Source: Trebonia sp963795335 (lineage in GTDB: Bacteria; Actinomycetota; Actinomycetes; Streptosporangiales; Streptosporangiaceae). Taken from it: a stretch of 64,000 nucleotides of DNA. The notes under the pieces were generated by a model. That model was given only the letters and a program-made list of their open reading frames with translations, made no database searches and was not told the origin of the DNA. The translations under genes and the position numbers were made by a program. The DNA lies in NCBI GenBank assembly GCA_963795335.1, contig CAWCHI010000011.1, positions 1 through 64,000 on the forward strand, written 5' to 3'. Below, piece after piece: positions 31,777 through 40,259 of this stretch (the first letter of the stretch is position 1; every line of letters starts with the position of its first letter).

Positions 31777-34700
31777 TTATCCGAGTCGGGGGCGCGCGAC
31801 CCGGCAACCCGGTAAGTTGCCTGGCCCGGATTTCAGTGACGCGAGCAGGCGCTCAATCTCGGTGATCTCGGCCGCCTCACCCAGTCGCTCGAACCTCGCG
31901 AGCGCAGTCGCCCACGACTTCCGCGCCACGTCTTCGGCGCCGAGCGCCCGCTGCGCGCCGCCCAGGAACTTGAGCGCGAGCGCCTGCCCGAGGGAGTCAC
32001 CGGTGCGTTCGTGGATTTCCAGTGCGCGCGTGGCCTGGTCGAGCGCCTCGGCCGGACGACTCAGGTCGAGGGAGACATGGCTCAGATTGTGCAACGCGTA
32101 GCCTTCCCCGTAGCCGGGGCCGACGCTCGCGAACTGCATCCGGGCCTGTTCGAAGTAGTCGGCCGCCTCCGCCAGCCGTCCCAGCTCGTGGCAGAACTCG
32201 CCCAGGTTATTGAGGGCCAGCCCGTACAGCGACGGATGGTCACGCAACAACTCGATGCTCGCCAGCAGGTGCTCTCGGGCCTCGCGCGGGCCGCGCAACT
32301 TGTGGTAGGCGTCCGCGAGGGACAGTACGGTCTGCGCTTCACCCGGGTGATCAGCCATCTCCCGGCGCGCGTCGAGGGCCTGCTCGATGTACTGCAGGCC
32401 CGCGCTGTCCCGCAGCCGCACCAGGGCCTGCCCCAGGTTCTGCAGGGCCCAGCCCGCTCCCAGCCGGTGCCCGGCGAGTCCCGCGCTGTCCACCGCCACC
32501 CGGTGCGCGGCGATGGCATCAGCCCAGTTGTCCCGCCGGTTGAACAACGGGAACAGCGCCGTCGGTAGTTGCCAGGCGACGTCGTGCCACCCCAGCGCGG
32601 CCGCCTGGCGGGTGGCCGGCAGCACGTTCGCGCGTTCCTCGTCGTACCAGGCGAGGGCGTCGGCGGCGGAGGACAGGGCGAGCGGGGCGGGGGCGGCCGG
32701 AGCCTCGTCGAACGGGACGCGGTACCGGTGCGGCGCGACCAGCTGAGCGGCGGCATCGGCGGTGCCCGCGTACCAGCGCAGCAGCCGTTCCACCGCGCTG
32801 GTCCGGTCCGCTTCCGATTCCCTCTCCCGCGCGCGCTCGGTCGCGTAAACCCTGAGCAGGTCGTGGAAGCTGTAGCGGTCCGGGGCAGGCGACTCGAGCA
32901 GGTTCGCGTCGACCAGGCTCTCCATTGCGTCCCCGAGGTCAGCCTCCGGCTCGCCCACTAGCGCCGCGGCCGCCGCCAGGCTGATGGACGGCCCCTGCCA
33001 GAGACCGAGGAGGCGGAACACACGGGCCGGATCGACCTGGTAACCGCTCGCCCTGATGGCGTCGTAGCTGACCTGGAAGCTGGCCCGGACGGCGAGGTCA
33101 CCGATGCGAAGCTCGTCCAGACGCCGGTGCTCGCCACGCAGCCGGCCGGCGAGCGTGGCGATCTGCCACCGGCTGCGCGCAGCCAGCCGTGCCGCACAGA
33201 TCCTGATCGCCAGCGGCAGCCCGGCGCAGGCGACCAGCACCTCGGCCGTCGCGTCGGGCTCGGCCGCGGCCCGGTCCTCCCCCACGATCCGCGCGAACAG
33301 CGCCAGCGCCTCGGCGTCCTCGAGCACGTTGAGGTCGACGAACCGGGTGCTGGCGAGGTCGGCGGTCCGGTTGCGGGTGGTCACCAGGACCGCGCACGAC
33401 GACGTCCCTGGCAGCAGTGGCCGCACCTGGGCCGCATCCTTCGCATTGTCGAGCAGGATGAGCACCCGGCGGCCGGTGAGCGCGGTCCGGTACAGCGCTG
33501 CCCGCTCGTCGTCCCGGGCTGGGATCTGGTCGCCCTCGATGCCGAGGTCGCGCAGGAACCGGGCGAGCACCTCGCCCGGTGCGGCAGGCTGGGAGCTAGC
33601 TCCCAGCAGGTCCACATGCAGCTGTCCATCGGGGAACTGGGCGCTGACCCGGTGCGCCGCGTGCACCGCGAGGGTGGTCTTGCCCAGCCCCCCGGCGCCG
33701 TTCACGACGACGATGCGGACAGCCCCGGGACTGCTGGCCGCGTTACCCTCGAGCAGCAGCCTGCACAGGGAGTCGACCTGCGCGGTGCGCCCGGTGAAGT
33801 CCCCGATGTCGGCCGGAAGCTGCATCGGGCGGCGCAGGATCCCCGGCGCCCCTCCCGCGGTGGCTTCCGCGGCCAGCCCCGGGCCGGGCAGCCCGGCCGC
33901 CAGGCCCGCGCCGGCGGCCGGAGATGGCTCGGCGAAGGTGCCGATGGCGATGGTTCCGGGGGGTTCCGCTGGGCTCGCAGGGTCCACGGGCATGCCGTCA
34001 GTGGCGGGCGGCGACCCGGGCGGGTCCGGCCGGCCGGACACCGGCAGGGGGGGCGCGGGCGGGCGGGTGGGGACGGGGCCAGGCCGTCCGCGCCGCGGCC
34101 CCGCCGGCGGCGGGGGCGCATCGGCCGCCAGGAGGTCCGCGTACAGCCGCTGCAGCTCGCTGCCTGGATCCACCCCCAGCTCATCGGAGATCACCAGCCG
34201 GGCCTGCGCGTATGTCTCGAGCGCCTCGGCCCGTCGCCCGGCGTCCTCCAGCGCCCGCATGAGCAGGGCCCACAGCCGCTCGCGGAGCGGGTGGGTCGCC
34301 ACCAGGCCGCGTAGCTCGGGGATCACCTGGACCGCCCGGCCGCAGCCGAGATCGGCCTCGGCCCGGAGCTCGGTGGTAATGAGCCGCTGCTCGGCCATCC
34401 GGTCGGCGTGCGTGACCACCAGCGGGGTAGGCAGCACGTCGGCCAGCATCGGGCCGCGCCATAGCCGCAGCGCCTCCGCCAGCAGGCCAGCCGCCCTCTG
34501 CGGGTCGGCTGCGGCCAGCGCGCCCGCTCCCTCGGCGGCCAGCGACTCGAAGTGCTCCAGGTCCAGGTCCCCCGGGGCGACCCGCAGGAGGTAGCCCGGT
34601 GCCTGGTAGACCAGCATCCGGCCCTCGGTGTCGCCGATGACCTTCTTCAGCCGGTGGATGTAGATGCTGACCAGGTTGTTGGCCGTGTGCGGCGGGGTGT

Positions 34701-34881
34701 CGCCCCACAGCTCGTCGATCAGCGCGTCGGTCGGGACAAGCTGCCCCCGGCGCAGCAGCAGGGCCGCGAGCAGTGACCGCCACTTGGCCGCGCCAATCGG
34801 CGCCCACCCATCAGGCGACTGCACCTCGAGCGGTCCCAGGACGCGGAAGCGCATCAGGTCCGCCCGTCCGAACGCACTCAC
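31777..34881 (-). CDS. AfsR/SARP-family transcriptional regulator with NB-ARC ATPase and TPR domains
   Basis: This large (up to 1034 aa) regulator has the AfsR architecture. Residues about 10-105 are an OmpR-type winged helix (MRFRVLGPLEVQ, HTANNLVSIYIHRLKKVIG) and 110-255 the bacterial transcriptional activation domain. A proline-rich linker (about 260-350) follows. The NB-ARC ATPase spans about 355-640, with Walker A NGAGGLGKTTLAVH and Walker B RVLILLDNAKDA. The C-terminus has TPR-like repeats. AfsR-type proteins integrate kinase signals and control secondary metabolism. The GTG at 34881 is very close to GGAGG; the in-frame ATG at 34854, where SARP homology begins, is an alternative. No pathway cluster adjoins it, so a global role is more likely than a pathway-specific one. 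Confidence 0.88.
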   Translation of the reverse strand: MSAFGRADLMRFRVLGPLEVQSPDGWAPIGAAKWRSLLAALLLRRGQLVPTDALIDELWGDTPPHTANNLVSIYIHRLKKVIGDTEGRMLVYQAPGYLLRVAPGDLDLEHFESLAAEGAGALAAADPQRAAGLLAEALRLWRGPMLADVLPTPLVVTHADRMAEQRLITTELRAEADLGCGRAVQVIPELRGLVATHPLRERLWALLMRALEDAGRRAEALETYAQARLVISDELGVDPGSELQRLYADLLAADAPPPPAGPRRGRPGPVPTRPPAPPLPVSGRPDPPGSPPATDGMPVDPASPAEPPGTIAIGTFAEPSPAAGAGLAAGLPGPGLAAEATAGGAPGILRRPMQLPADIGDFTGRTAQVDSLCRLLLEGNAASSPGAVRIVVVNGAGGLGKTTLAVHAAHRVSAQFPDGQLHVDLLGASSQPAAPGEVLARFLRDLGIEGDQIPARDDERAALYRTALTGRRVLILLDNAKDAAQVRPLLPGTSSCAVLVTTRNRTADLASTRFVDLNVLEDAEALALFARIVGEDRAAAEPDATAEVLVACAGLPLAIRICAARLAARSRWQIATLAGRLRGEHRRLDELRIGDLAVRASFQVSYDAIRASGYQVDPARVFRLLGLWQGPSISLAAAAALVGEPEADLGDAMESLVDANLLESPAPDRYSFHDLLRVYATERARERESEADRTSAVERLLRWYAGTADAAAQLVAPHRYRVPFDEAPAAPAPLALSSAADALAWYDEERANVLPATRQAAALGWHDVAWQLPTALFPLFNRRDNWADAIAAHRVAVDSAGLAGHRLGAGWALQNLGQALVRLRDSAGLQYIEQALDARREMADHPGEAQTVLSLADAYHKLRGPREAREHLLASIELLRDHPSLYGLALNNLGEFCHELGRLAEAADYFEQARMQFASVGPGYGEGYALHNLSHVSLDLSRPAEALDQATRALEIHERTGDSLGQALALKFLGGAQRALGAEDVARKSWATALARFERLGEAAEITEIERLLASLKSGPGNLPGCRVARPRLG

Positions 34882-35021
34882 TCCTCCGCTTCGGGAAACG
34901 CCAGGCCATTACTGCCGAGTACCACTCAATCACGACTCAGGGGCCCGGTAAATCCGTTTCGGTGGCGCACCGCGCGGGCCCTGCGCTTGGCCGGGCCCGA
35001 TTGAGCCGGGCCCGCTGGCAG

Positions 35022-35039
35022 GCTCAATCCTCGCTCAAT
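35022..35039 (-). promoter_or_regulatory. Heptamer direct repeat with 11-bp period upstream of the AfsR-type gene
   Basis: On the minus strand ATTGAGC-GAGG-ATTGAGC gives two identical heptamers with an 11-base period, the geometry at which SARP proteins bind. An inverted copy lies at 35000-35006 and a related ATTGAGT at 34930-34924. The sites are 140 bases or more upstream of the regulator start. No clear -10 box lies 8 bases downstream, so autoregulation is only a suggestion. Confidence 0.4.
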
Positions 35040-35083
35040 GGGTGCCTGCGACTCTCTTATCAGCGCCGGAACGCAGCGGGGGC

Positions 35084-35115
35084 CGCGGGGGCTGTGGTAA
35101 CCCACGGCCCCCGCG
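35084..35115. terminator. 14-bp hairpin in the prs-AfsR intergenic region
   Basis: CGCGGGGGC-T-GTGG pairs with CCAC-G-GCCCCCGCG around the loop TAAC. It lies downstream of the stronger prs terminator at 35177-35220 and may act as a second stop or shield the regulator promoter. The 398-base gap 34882-35279 otherwise holds this hairpin, the prs terminator and the heptamer repeats, and no gene. Confidence 0.5.
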
Positions 35116-35176
35116 ACGCGGGAGGAAGGCCAGCGGAGCTGGCGTCCGGGACCCAGGGGTGGTGGTCCCGGACGTC

Positions 35177-35220
35177 AAAAGAGCCCCGCCCCGCCCAACC
35201 GGGGAAAGGCGGGGCGGGGT
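35177..35220 (-). terminator. Rho-independent terminator of prs
   Basis: Perfect 12-bp arms CCCCGCCCCGCC and GGCGGGGCGGGG enclose a 12-base loop; on the minus strand the stem is followed by CTCTTTTGAC. The short T-run after the stem makes this the clearest intrinsic terminator in the window. It lies 60 bases past the prs stop. Confidence 0.8.
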
Positions 35221-35279
35221 CTCACCGCTGCGACCGGGCGCCGCCCAGTGGGCGGCACGGCCTGGGCCAGCCCTGCGGA

Positions 35280-36290
35280 TCAGCTGGCGCCGTCGAACAG
35301 GCTGGTGACCGAGCCGTCGCTGAAGACCTCGTTGATGGCGCGGGCGATCAGCGGGGCGATCGACAGCACCGTCAGCTTGTCGAACCGCTTCTCCTGCGCC
35401 ACCGGCAGCGTGTTGGTGATGACGACCTCGCTCACCCGCGAGTTCTTGAGCAGGTCGACCGCGGGCCCGGACAGCACCCCGTGGGTGGCGGCGACGATGA
35501 CCCGCTCCGCGCCCTGCTCGAAGAGCGCGTCGGCCGCCTTCACGATCGTCCCGCCGGTGTCGATCATGTCGTCGACCAGGATGCAGGTCCGCCCCTTGAC
35601 GTGGCCGACCACCTCGTACACCTTGACCTGGTTGGCGACGTCGGGATCGCGCCGCTTGTGGATGATGGCGAGGGGCGTGCCGAGCCGGTCGGTCCAGCGC
35701 TCACAGACCCGGACCCGTCCGGCGTCCGGCGCCACCACGGTCACGTTGCGCACGTTGAGCTTCGATTCCAGGTAGCCGGCCAGGATCGGCAGCGCGAACA
35801 GGTGGTCCACCGGGCCGTCGAAGAAGCCCTGGATCTGCGCGGTGTGCAGGTCGACCGCCATCAGGCGGTCAGCCCCGGCGGTGGCGAACAGGTCGGCCAC
35901 CAGCCGGGCCGAGATCGGCTCGCGGCCGCGGCTCTTCTTGTCCTGCCGGGCGTACCCGAAGAACGGCATGACCACGGTGATCCGCTTGGCCGAGGCGCGC
36001 TTGAGCGCGTCCACCATGATCAGCTGCTCCATGATCCACTGGTTGATCGGGGCGGTGTGGCTCTGCAGCACGAAGGCGTCGCAGCCGCGAACCGACTCCA
36101 TGAACCGGACCATGATCTCGCCGTTGGCGAAGTCGTACAGCCGGGAGGGCGCGGGCTCGATCCCCATGCAGTCGGCTACCTCGGCGGTCAGCTCGGGGAA
36201 AGCCCGCCCGCCGAGCAGGACCATCTTCTTCTGACTGGGCACCGTCATGCCGCTCACCTGGTACTGCACTCCCTCAGGCCTGTTGGCCAC
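35280..36290 (-). CDS. prs: Ribose-phosphate pyrophosphokinase
   Basis: Prs makes phosphoribosyl pyrophosphate from ribose 5-phosphate and ATP for nucleotide, histidine and tryptophan synthesis. The signature VDLHTAQIQGFFDGPVDHLFA (split in the text as VDLHTAQIQGFF and onward) and the PRPP loop LVDDMIDTGGTI are present, as is the ATP flexible loop FGYARQDKKSRGREPIS. The frame has 336 residues; translation may start at the internal ATG of MTVPSQKK, about 15 codons in. It starts 6 bases after glmU, forming the usual glmU-prs pair. Confidence 0.95.
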   Translation of the reverse strand: MANRPEGVQYQVSGMTVPSQKKMVLLGGRAFPELTAEVADCMGIEPAPSRLYDFANGEIMVRFMESVRGCDAFVLQSHTAPINQWIMEQLIMVDALKRASAKRITVVMPFFGYARQDKKSRGREPISARLVADLFATAGADRLMAVDLHTAQIQGFFDGPVDHLFALPILAGYLESKLNVRNVTVVAPDAGRVRVCERWTDRLGTPLAIIHKRRDPDVANQVKVYEVVGHVKGRTCILVDDMIDTGGTIVKAADALFEQGAERVIVAATHGVLSGPAVDLLKNSRVSEVVITNTLPVAQEKRFDKLTVLSIAPLIARAINEVFSDGSVTSLFDGAS

Positions 36291-36296
36291 TGATTA

Positions 36297-37730
36297 CTAG
36301 TGAGATTTATCCGAACGAGCGCGTTCCGCTGCCTCGGCCGACCGCGACCCCGGGCGGCTGCGCAGCACCCACCCGTCGGAGTTGTGCTGCCGGCCACGCG
36401 CTATTCCGAGGTCGCCCGGGGGGACTTCCGCGGAGATGACCGACCCGGCCGCCGTGTAGGCGCCGTCGCCGACCGTTACCGGCGCCACCAGCACCGTGTT
36501 GCTGCCGACGAAGGCATCACGGCCCACATCGGTGCGGTGCTTACGGGCACCGTCGTAGTTGGCGAAGATCGTGCCGGCGCCGATGTTAGCCCCGGCGCCG
36601 ATGGCCGCGTCGCCCACGTAGCTCAGGTGCGGCACCTTGGCTCCCTCGCCGATGCGGGCCTTCTTGAGCTCGACGTGGGTGCCGATGTGGGCGTCGGCGG
36701 CGACCGAGGTCTCCGGCCGCAGGTAGGCGTACGGGCCGACAGTGACCCGGGGCCCGATCTGCGATTGCCGGCAGACGGCCTGAAGCACCACCGCGTCCTC
36801 GCCCACGGTGGTGTCGGCCAGCAGGCAGCCCGGCCCGACCTTGGCCCCCGGTCCGATCACGGTGGCGCCCTCGAGCTGGACCTGCGGCCCGATCTCGGCG
36901 TCCTGGCCGATCGTGACCGTGACGTCGACCCAGGTCGACGCGGGGTCGATGACGGTGACGCCGGCCCGCATCCAGTCGCTCAGGATCCGGTCGTTGAGTG
37001 CCCGCCGGACCTGCGCGAGCTGCACCCGGTCATTGACCCCGGCGATCTCGCCCGCGTCGGCCGCGACCATGGTGCCGACCCGGTGGCCGTCACGGCGCAG
37101 GATGTCGACCACGTCGGTCAGGTACTCCTGCTGCTGGGTGTTGTCGGTGGTGACGCGCTTGATCGCGTCGGCCAGGAGCTCGCCGTCGAGGGCGTAGCAG
37201 CCGGAGTTGTACTCGTCGATGGACCGCTCGGCCGGGGTCGCGTCGCGCTCTTCGGTGATCCGCAGGAACGCCCCCGAGGCGTCCCGCACGATCCGGCCGT
37301 AGCCGTCCGCGTCGCCCCGGGCGGTCAGCACGGTGACCGCGTTCCCGGCCACGTGGTGCTCGTTCACCAGCTCGCGGAGCGTCTGTGCGCGCAGCAGGGG
37401 CATGTCACCGTAAGTCACGAGCACGGTGCCGGGGATGGTGCCGACCGACTCGATGACCATCCGCACCGCGTGGCCGGTGCCGAGCTGCTGGTCCTGGACC
37501 ACGATGTCGGCCTCCGGGGCGGCGGCTACGGCGGCCGCGCCCACCTGCTCCCGGGCGTGCCCGACGACGACCACCAGCCGCCGCGGGGCAAGCTCGCCCG
37601 CGGCCGCGATCGCGTGTCCCAGGAGCGAGCGGCCGGACACCTCGTGCAGCACCTTAGGGGTGCGGGACTTCATCCGGGTGCCCTCGCCCGCGGCGAGGAT
37701 GACAACTGCGGCCGGGGACGTCTCGCTCAC
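36297..37730 (-). CDS. glmU: Bifunctional UDP-N-acetylglucosamine pyrophosphorylase / glucosamine-1-phosphate N-acetyltransferase
   Basis: GlmU performs the last two steps to UDP-GlcNAc, the precursor of peptidoglycan. The N-terminal uridyltransferase domain has LAAGEGTRMKSRTPK at about residues 12-26; the C-terminal left-handed beta-helix has hexapeptide repeats and the acetyltransferase motif YLRPETSVAADAHIGTHVELKKA. I start at the GTG at 37730 (477 residues), where homology starts; an in-frame ATG at 37742 touches GAGGAG with no spacing. It is co-linear with prs. Confidence 0.95.
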   Translation of the reverse strand: MSETSPAAVVILAAGEGTRMKSRTPKVLHEVSGRSLLGHAIAAAGELAPRRLVVVVGHAREQVGAAAVAAAPEADIVVQDQQLGTGHAVRMVIESVGTIPGTVLVTYGDMPLLRAQTLRELVNEHHVAGNAVTVLTARGDADGYGRIVRDASGAFLRITEERDATPAERSIDEYNSGCYALDGELLADAIKRVTTDNTQQQEYLTDVVDILRRDGHRVGTMVAADAGEIAGVNDRVQLAQVRRALNDRILSDWMRAGVTVIDPASTWVDVTVTIGQDAEIGPQVQLEGATVIGPGAKVGPGCLLADTTVGEDAVVLQAVCRQSQIGPRVTVGPYAYLRPETSVAADAHIGTHVELKKARIGEGAKVPHLSYVGDAAIGAGANIGAGTIFANYDGARKHRTDVGRDAFVGSNTVLVAPVTVGDGAYTAAGSVISAEVPPGDLGIARGRQHNSDGWVLRSRPGSRSAEAAERARSDKSH

Positions 37731-37983
37731 GGGTAACCGCATCTCCTCGGGTCTTGGGCCGAACACCGATAGGGGTCACTGCCCCGGGTACCACGTCTGC
37801 CTGGCGGGTCGGCGGAACTACAGCACCTTGTTTACCCGCCTCTCACCCGCAGGATACCTGCCTGGCGCCCGGTGTGGTCGGGAGAAAGCAGCGAGGCGGC
37901 GCCCGCGGGACCCGCATCCGGTGCCGCGCGTGCGCCACGCCGGACGTGCCTTGAGGCGGGACGCCACCCGCTGACCCGAAATC

Positions 37984-39810
37984 CTAACCAGATACTCCCG
38001 GCTTGTCCGCGTTCTGCGCAGTGTGCTCGGCCACGTCCGGGATGACGAGTTCGCTCGGCTCGAAGGTGCCCTCGCCGGCCACCGCGGCCAGCTCGGACCC
38101 GACGGGCTCCGCCCCCGGCCGGGGCTGCTTGCCGGTCAGCGCCGACGCGACGGCGGCGATGACGCAGGCGGCGATGGCGAACCCGAACGCGACCCCGATC
38201 CCGTTGTGGAACGGGGCGGTGATCAGGTTGGGGAAGAACTGGCGCCCGGAGATGTAGGCCGCGTGGGCCGCGCTCATGTGCGTCAGCACCGGACCGAGCA
38301 GCTGTTGCATCGGGTTGTAGCCGAGGAAGGCGGCGAACAGGATGCCGATCGGCGGCAGGTGCGCGATGGTGCTGGCCGACGCGGCGGGCACGCCCTGCGC
38401 GGTCAGCCCGGAGAACATCGTGTGCGGCAGCGACCCGGCCAGGCCGGTCACCATCAGCGAGAAGAAGATGCCGATGGACAGGACCGAGGCCGAGTTCATG
38501 AAGGTGGCGATCATGCCGCCGGCCGCGCCGCGGGCGTCGGCCGGGACCGCGTTCATCATCTCGGCCCGGTTGGGCGAGGCGAACAGCCCGGTGCCGAACC
38601 CGTTGAGCGCGATGACGAGCGCGAACTCCCAGTAACTGAAGTTCACCGGCAGGAAGGCGAGTGCGAGGAAGGTGACCGCGGCCAGCAGCGTCCCGCCAAT
38701 GGTGAACCCCTTGGCGCCGTACTTATCCGACAGCACGCCGGACAGCGGCGCCGACAGCAGGAAGCCGACCGTCAGCGGGATCAGGTAGATGCCCGCCCAC
38801 AGCGGGGTCTGGCTGTAGCTGTAGCCGTGCAGCGGCAGCCAGATGCCCTGCAGCCAGATGATCAGCATGAACTGCATGCCGCCGCGGCTCATGGCCAGCG
38901 CCAGGTTGGCGATGTTGCCCCACAGGAACGGCCGGATCTTGAACAGCGAGATGCGGAACAGCGGCTGCTCGACATGCTTCTCGACGAACACGAAGGCGAC
39001 GATGAGCGCGACCCCGCCGATCAGCTCGGCCAGCACCATGGGGTTGCTCCACCCCATCGCGCTGCCCCCGTAGGGCTGCAGGCCGTAGGTGATGCCGACC
39101 ATGATGGCGATGAGGCCGACCCCGAACAGGATGTTGCCCCACCAGTCCATCTTGGCGTGCTTGCGCTCGCCCGTGTCGTGCAGCATGTAGTAGGCCCACA
39201 CGGTGCCGAACAGGCCGACCGGGGCCGAGACGAGGAAGACCAGGTGCCAGTTGGTCGGGCCGAGGATGCCGCCGAGGATGAGGCCGATGAACGACCCGGC
39301 GATGGCCGCGATCGAGTTCAGGCCGAGGGCGGTGCCGCGCTGGTGGACCGGGAACGCGTCGGTGAGGATGGCGGTCGAGTTGGCGAACAGGAACGCGCCG
39401 CCGATGCCCTGGACCACCCGCCAGAGGATCAGCCAGAGGGCCGCTGAGGGCCCGTGCATCCAGGTCACGGTCAGCGCGATCGAGCCGACGGTGAAGACCG
39501 CGAAGCCCATGTTGTACATCCGGACGCGGCCGAACATGTCGCCCAGCCGGCCGAACGACACCACCAGCACGGCCGTGACGATCATGAAGCCCATGAACAT
39601 CCACAGCAGGTAGCTGGTGTTGCCCGCGCCAAGCGGGTCAAGGCCGATGCCGTGGAAGATGTCCGGCAGCGCGATCAGCACGATGGACTGGTTGATCGTC
39701 ACCATCAGCACGCCGAGCGTGGTGTTCGACAGCGCGATCCACTTGTAGTGCGGTCCGAGCACGCGCGTAGGCTTCTCGGCCACACCTGCCACCTGGGTGT
39801 TGCCCGTCAT
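37984..39810 (-). CDS. DHA2-type MFS transporter (14 transmembrane segments)
   Basis: This 608-residue membrane protein has about 14 hydrophobic helices and MFS signatures of the EmrB/QacA drug:proton antiporter group: LGVLMVTINQSIVLIALPDI in helix 1, GRLGDMFGRVRMY as motif A, and WRVVQGIGGAFLFANSTAILTDAFP, close to motif C regions. The C-terminal about 60 residues are hydrophilic. Export of a drug or metabolite is the usual role; the substrate cannot be told. It lies between glmU and tRNA-Gln with no adjacent regulator. Confidence 0.85.
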   Translation of the reverse strand: MTGNTQVAGVAEKPTRVLGPHYKWIALSNTTLGVLMVTINQSIVLIALPDIFHGIGLDPLGAGNTSYLLWMFMGFMIVTAVLVVSFGRLGDMFGRVRMYNMGFAVFTVGSIALTVTWMHGPSAALWLILWRVVQGIGGAFLFANSTAILTDAFPVHQRGTALGLNSIAAIAGSFIGLILGGILGPTNWHLVFLVSAPVGLFGTVWAYYMLHDTGERKHAKMDWWGNILFGVGLIAIMVGITYGLQPYGGSAMGWSNPMVLAELIGGVALIVAFVFVEKHVEQPLFRISLFKIRPFLWGNIANLALAMSRGGMQFMLIIWLQGIWLPLHGYSYSQTPLWAGIYLIPLTVGFLLSAPLSGVLSDKYGAKGFTIGGTLLAAVTFLALAFLPVNFSYWEFALVIALNGFGTGLFASPNRAEMMNAVPADARGAAGGMIATFMNSASVLSIGIFFSLMVTGLAGSLPHTMFSGLTAQGVPAASASTIAHLPPIGILFAAFLGYNPMQQLLGPVLTHMSAAHAAYISGRQFFPNLITAPFHNGIGVAFGFAIAACVIAAVASALTGKQPRPGAEPVGSELAAVAGEGTFEPSELVIPDVAEHTAQNADKPGVSG

Positions 39811-39941
39811 GGACGGAAATGCCCCCCACCTGGTCCGAAAGGGTCTGGGAAGTTGAGGAGAAGCTGAGAATTTGCTTGCCCTCTACCAACCATAACTCAC
39901 CGGAGCCTGCCTCCGCATACCGGTGATCCTCCCGGCCGTTG

Positions 39942-40012
39942 CTCCCGGGGAAGGATTCGAACCTCCGTAAAGTGGACCAAAACCACTTGTCCTGCCACTA
40001 GACGACCCGGGA
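39942..40012 (-). tRNA. tRNA-Gln (anticodon TTG)
   Basis: On the minus strand the acceptor arms TCCCGGG and CCCGGGA pair perfectly. The anticodon stem AGTGG/CCACT encloses the loop TTTTGGT, giving anticodon TTG (codon CAA). The T-arm has GGAGG-TTCGAAT-CCTTC. The 3' CCA is not encoded (the sequence continues G-CAA). Its place near glmU is common in actinobacteria. Confidence 0.95.
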
Positions 40013-40151
40013 CCGGCACCGCTAACTGTACCGGGAGCAGGCCCGTTGCCGCCCTCTGCGGGCGCACGTTCGCGCATGGCCAGGCCCGCGCGGGGCAGCT
40101 GGCGGAGGGATGGCCTTTACCGGCCAATTTCCAAGAATTCAGCCGGAACTC

Positions 40152-40182
40152 TTGCGCAACCTACGGTCTCGTAGGCTACGGT
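40152..40182 (+). promoter_or_regulatory. Candidate promoter of the desaturase gene
   Basis: TTGCGC at 40152-40157 and TACGGT at 40177-40182 are separated by 19 bases, a plausible -35/-10 pair about 78 bases upstream of the desaturase ATG. Both the spacer (inverted repeat 40160-40175) and the -10 (operator 40177-40194) are covered by palindromes, as expected for repression. Confidence 0.4.
40160..40175. repeat. Inverted repeat CCTACG-N4-CGTAGG
   Basis: Perfect 6-bp arms separated by GTCT lie in the spacer of the candidate desaturase promoter and share the TACG core with the neighbouring operator. It could be a second half-affinity site for the same regulator. Confidence 0.45.
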
Positions 40183-40194
40183 TACGTAAGCGTA
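40177..40194. promoter_or_regulatory. Palindromic operator, probably for the downstream TetR regulator
   Basis: TACGGTTACGTAAGCGTA has two 9-bp half-sites that match at 8 of 9 positions when inverted, centred on ACGT. This length and symmetry suit a TetR-family dimer. It covers the candidate -10 of the desaturase-tetR pair. Binding by the regulator at 41383 is an inference from position. Confidence 0.55.
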
Positions 40195-40259
40195 CAAGGT
40201 CGCCTCCTGCGGGGCGCCCAGGGTCGCCGCCTGCGGGCGCCTTCACCTCAGGGGAGAAC

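Noticed and set aside
31524..31865. A plus-strand repeat protein (GTIVS units) opposite the TMVPD gene
   Set aside because: It is the antisense image of the same 15-bp repeats and runs into the 3' end of the AfsR-type gene. The minus strand has the ribosome site, the gene order and the terminator.
40110..40259. An N-terminal extension of the desaturase
   Set aside because: It would be translated through the promoter and operator, is arginine/proline low-complexity sequence, and AGGGGAG directly precedes the ATG at 40260.
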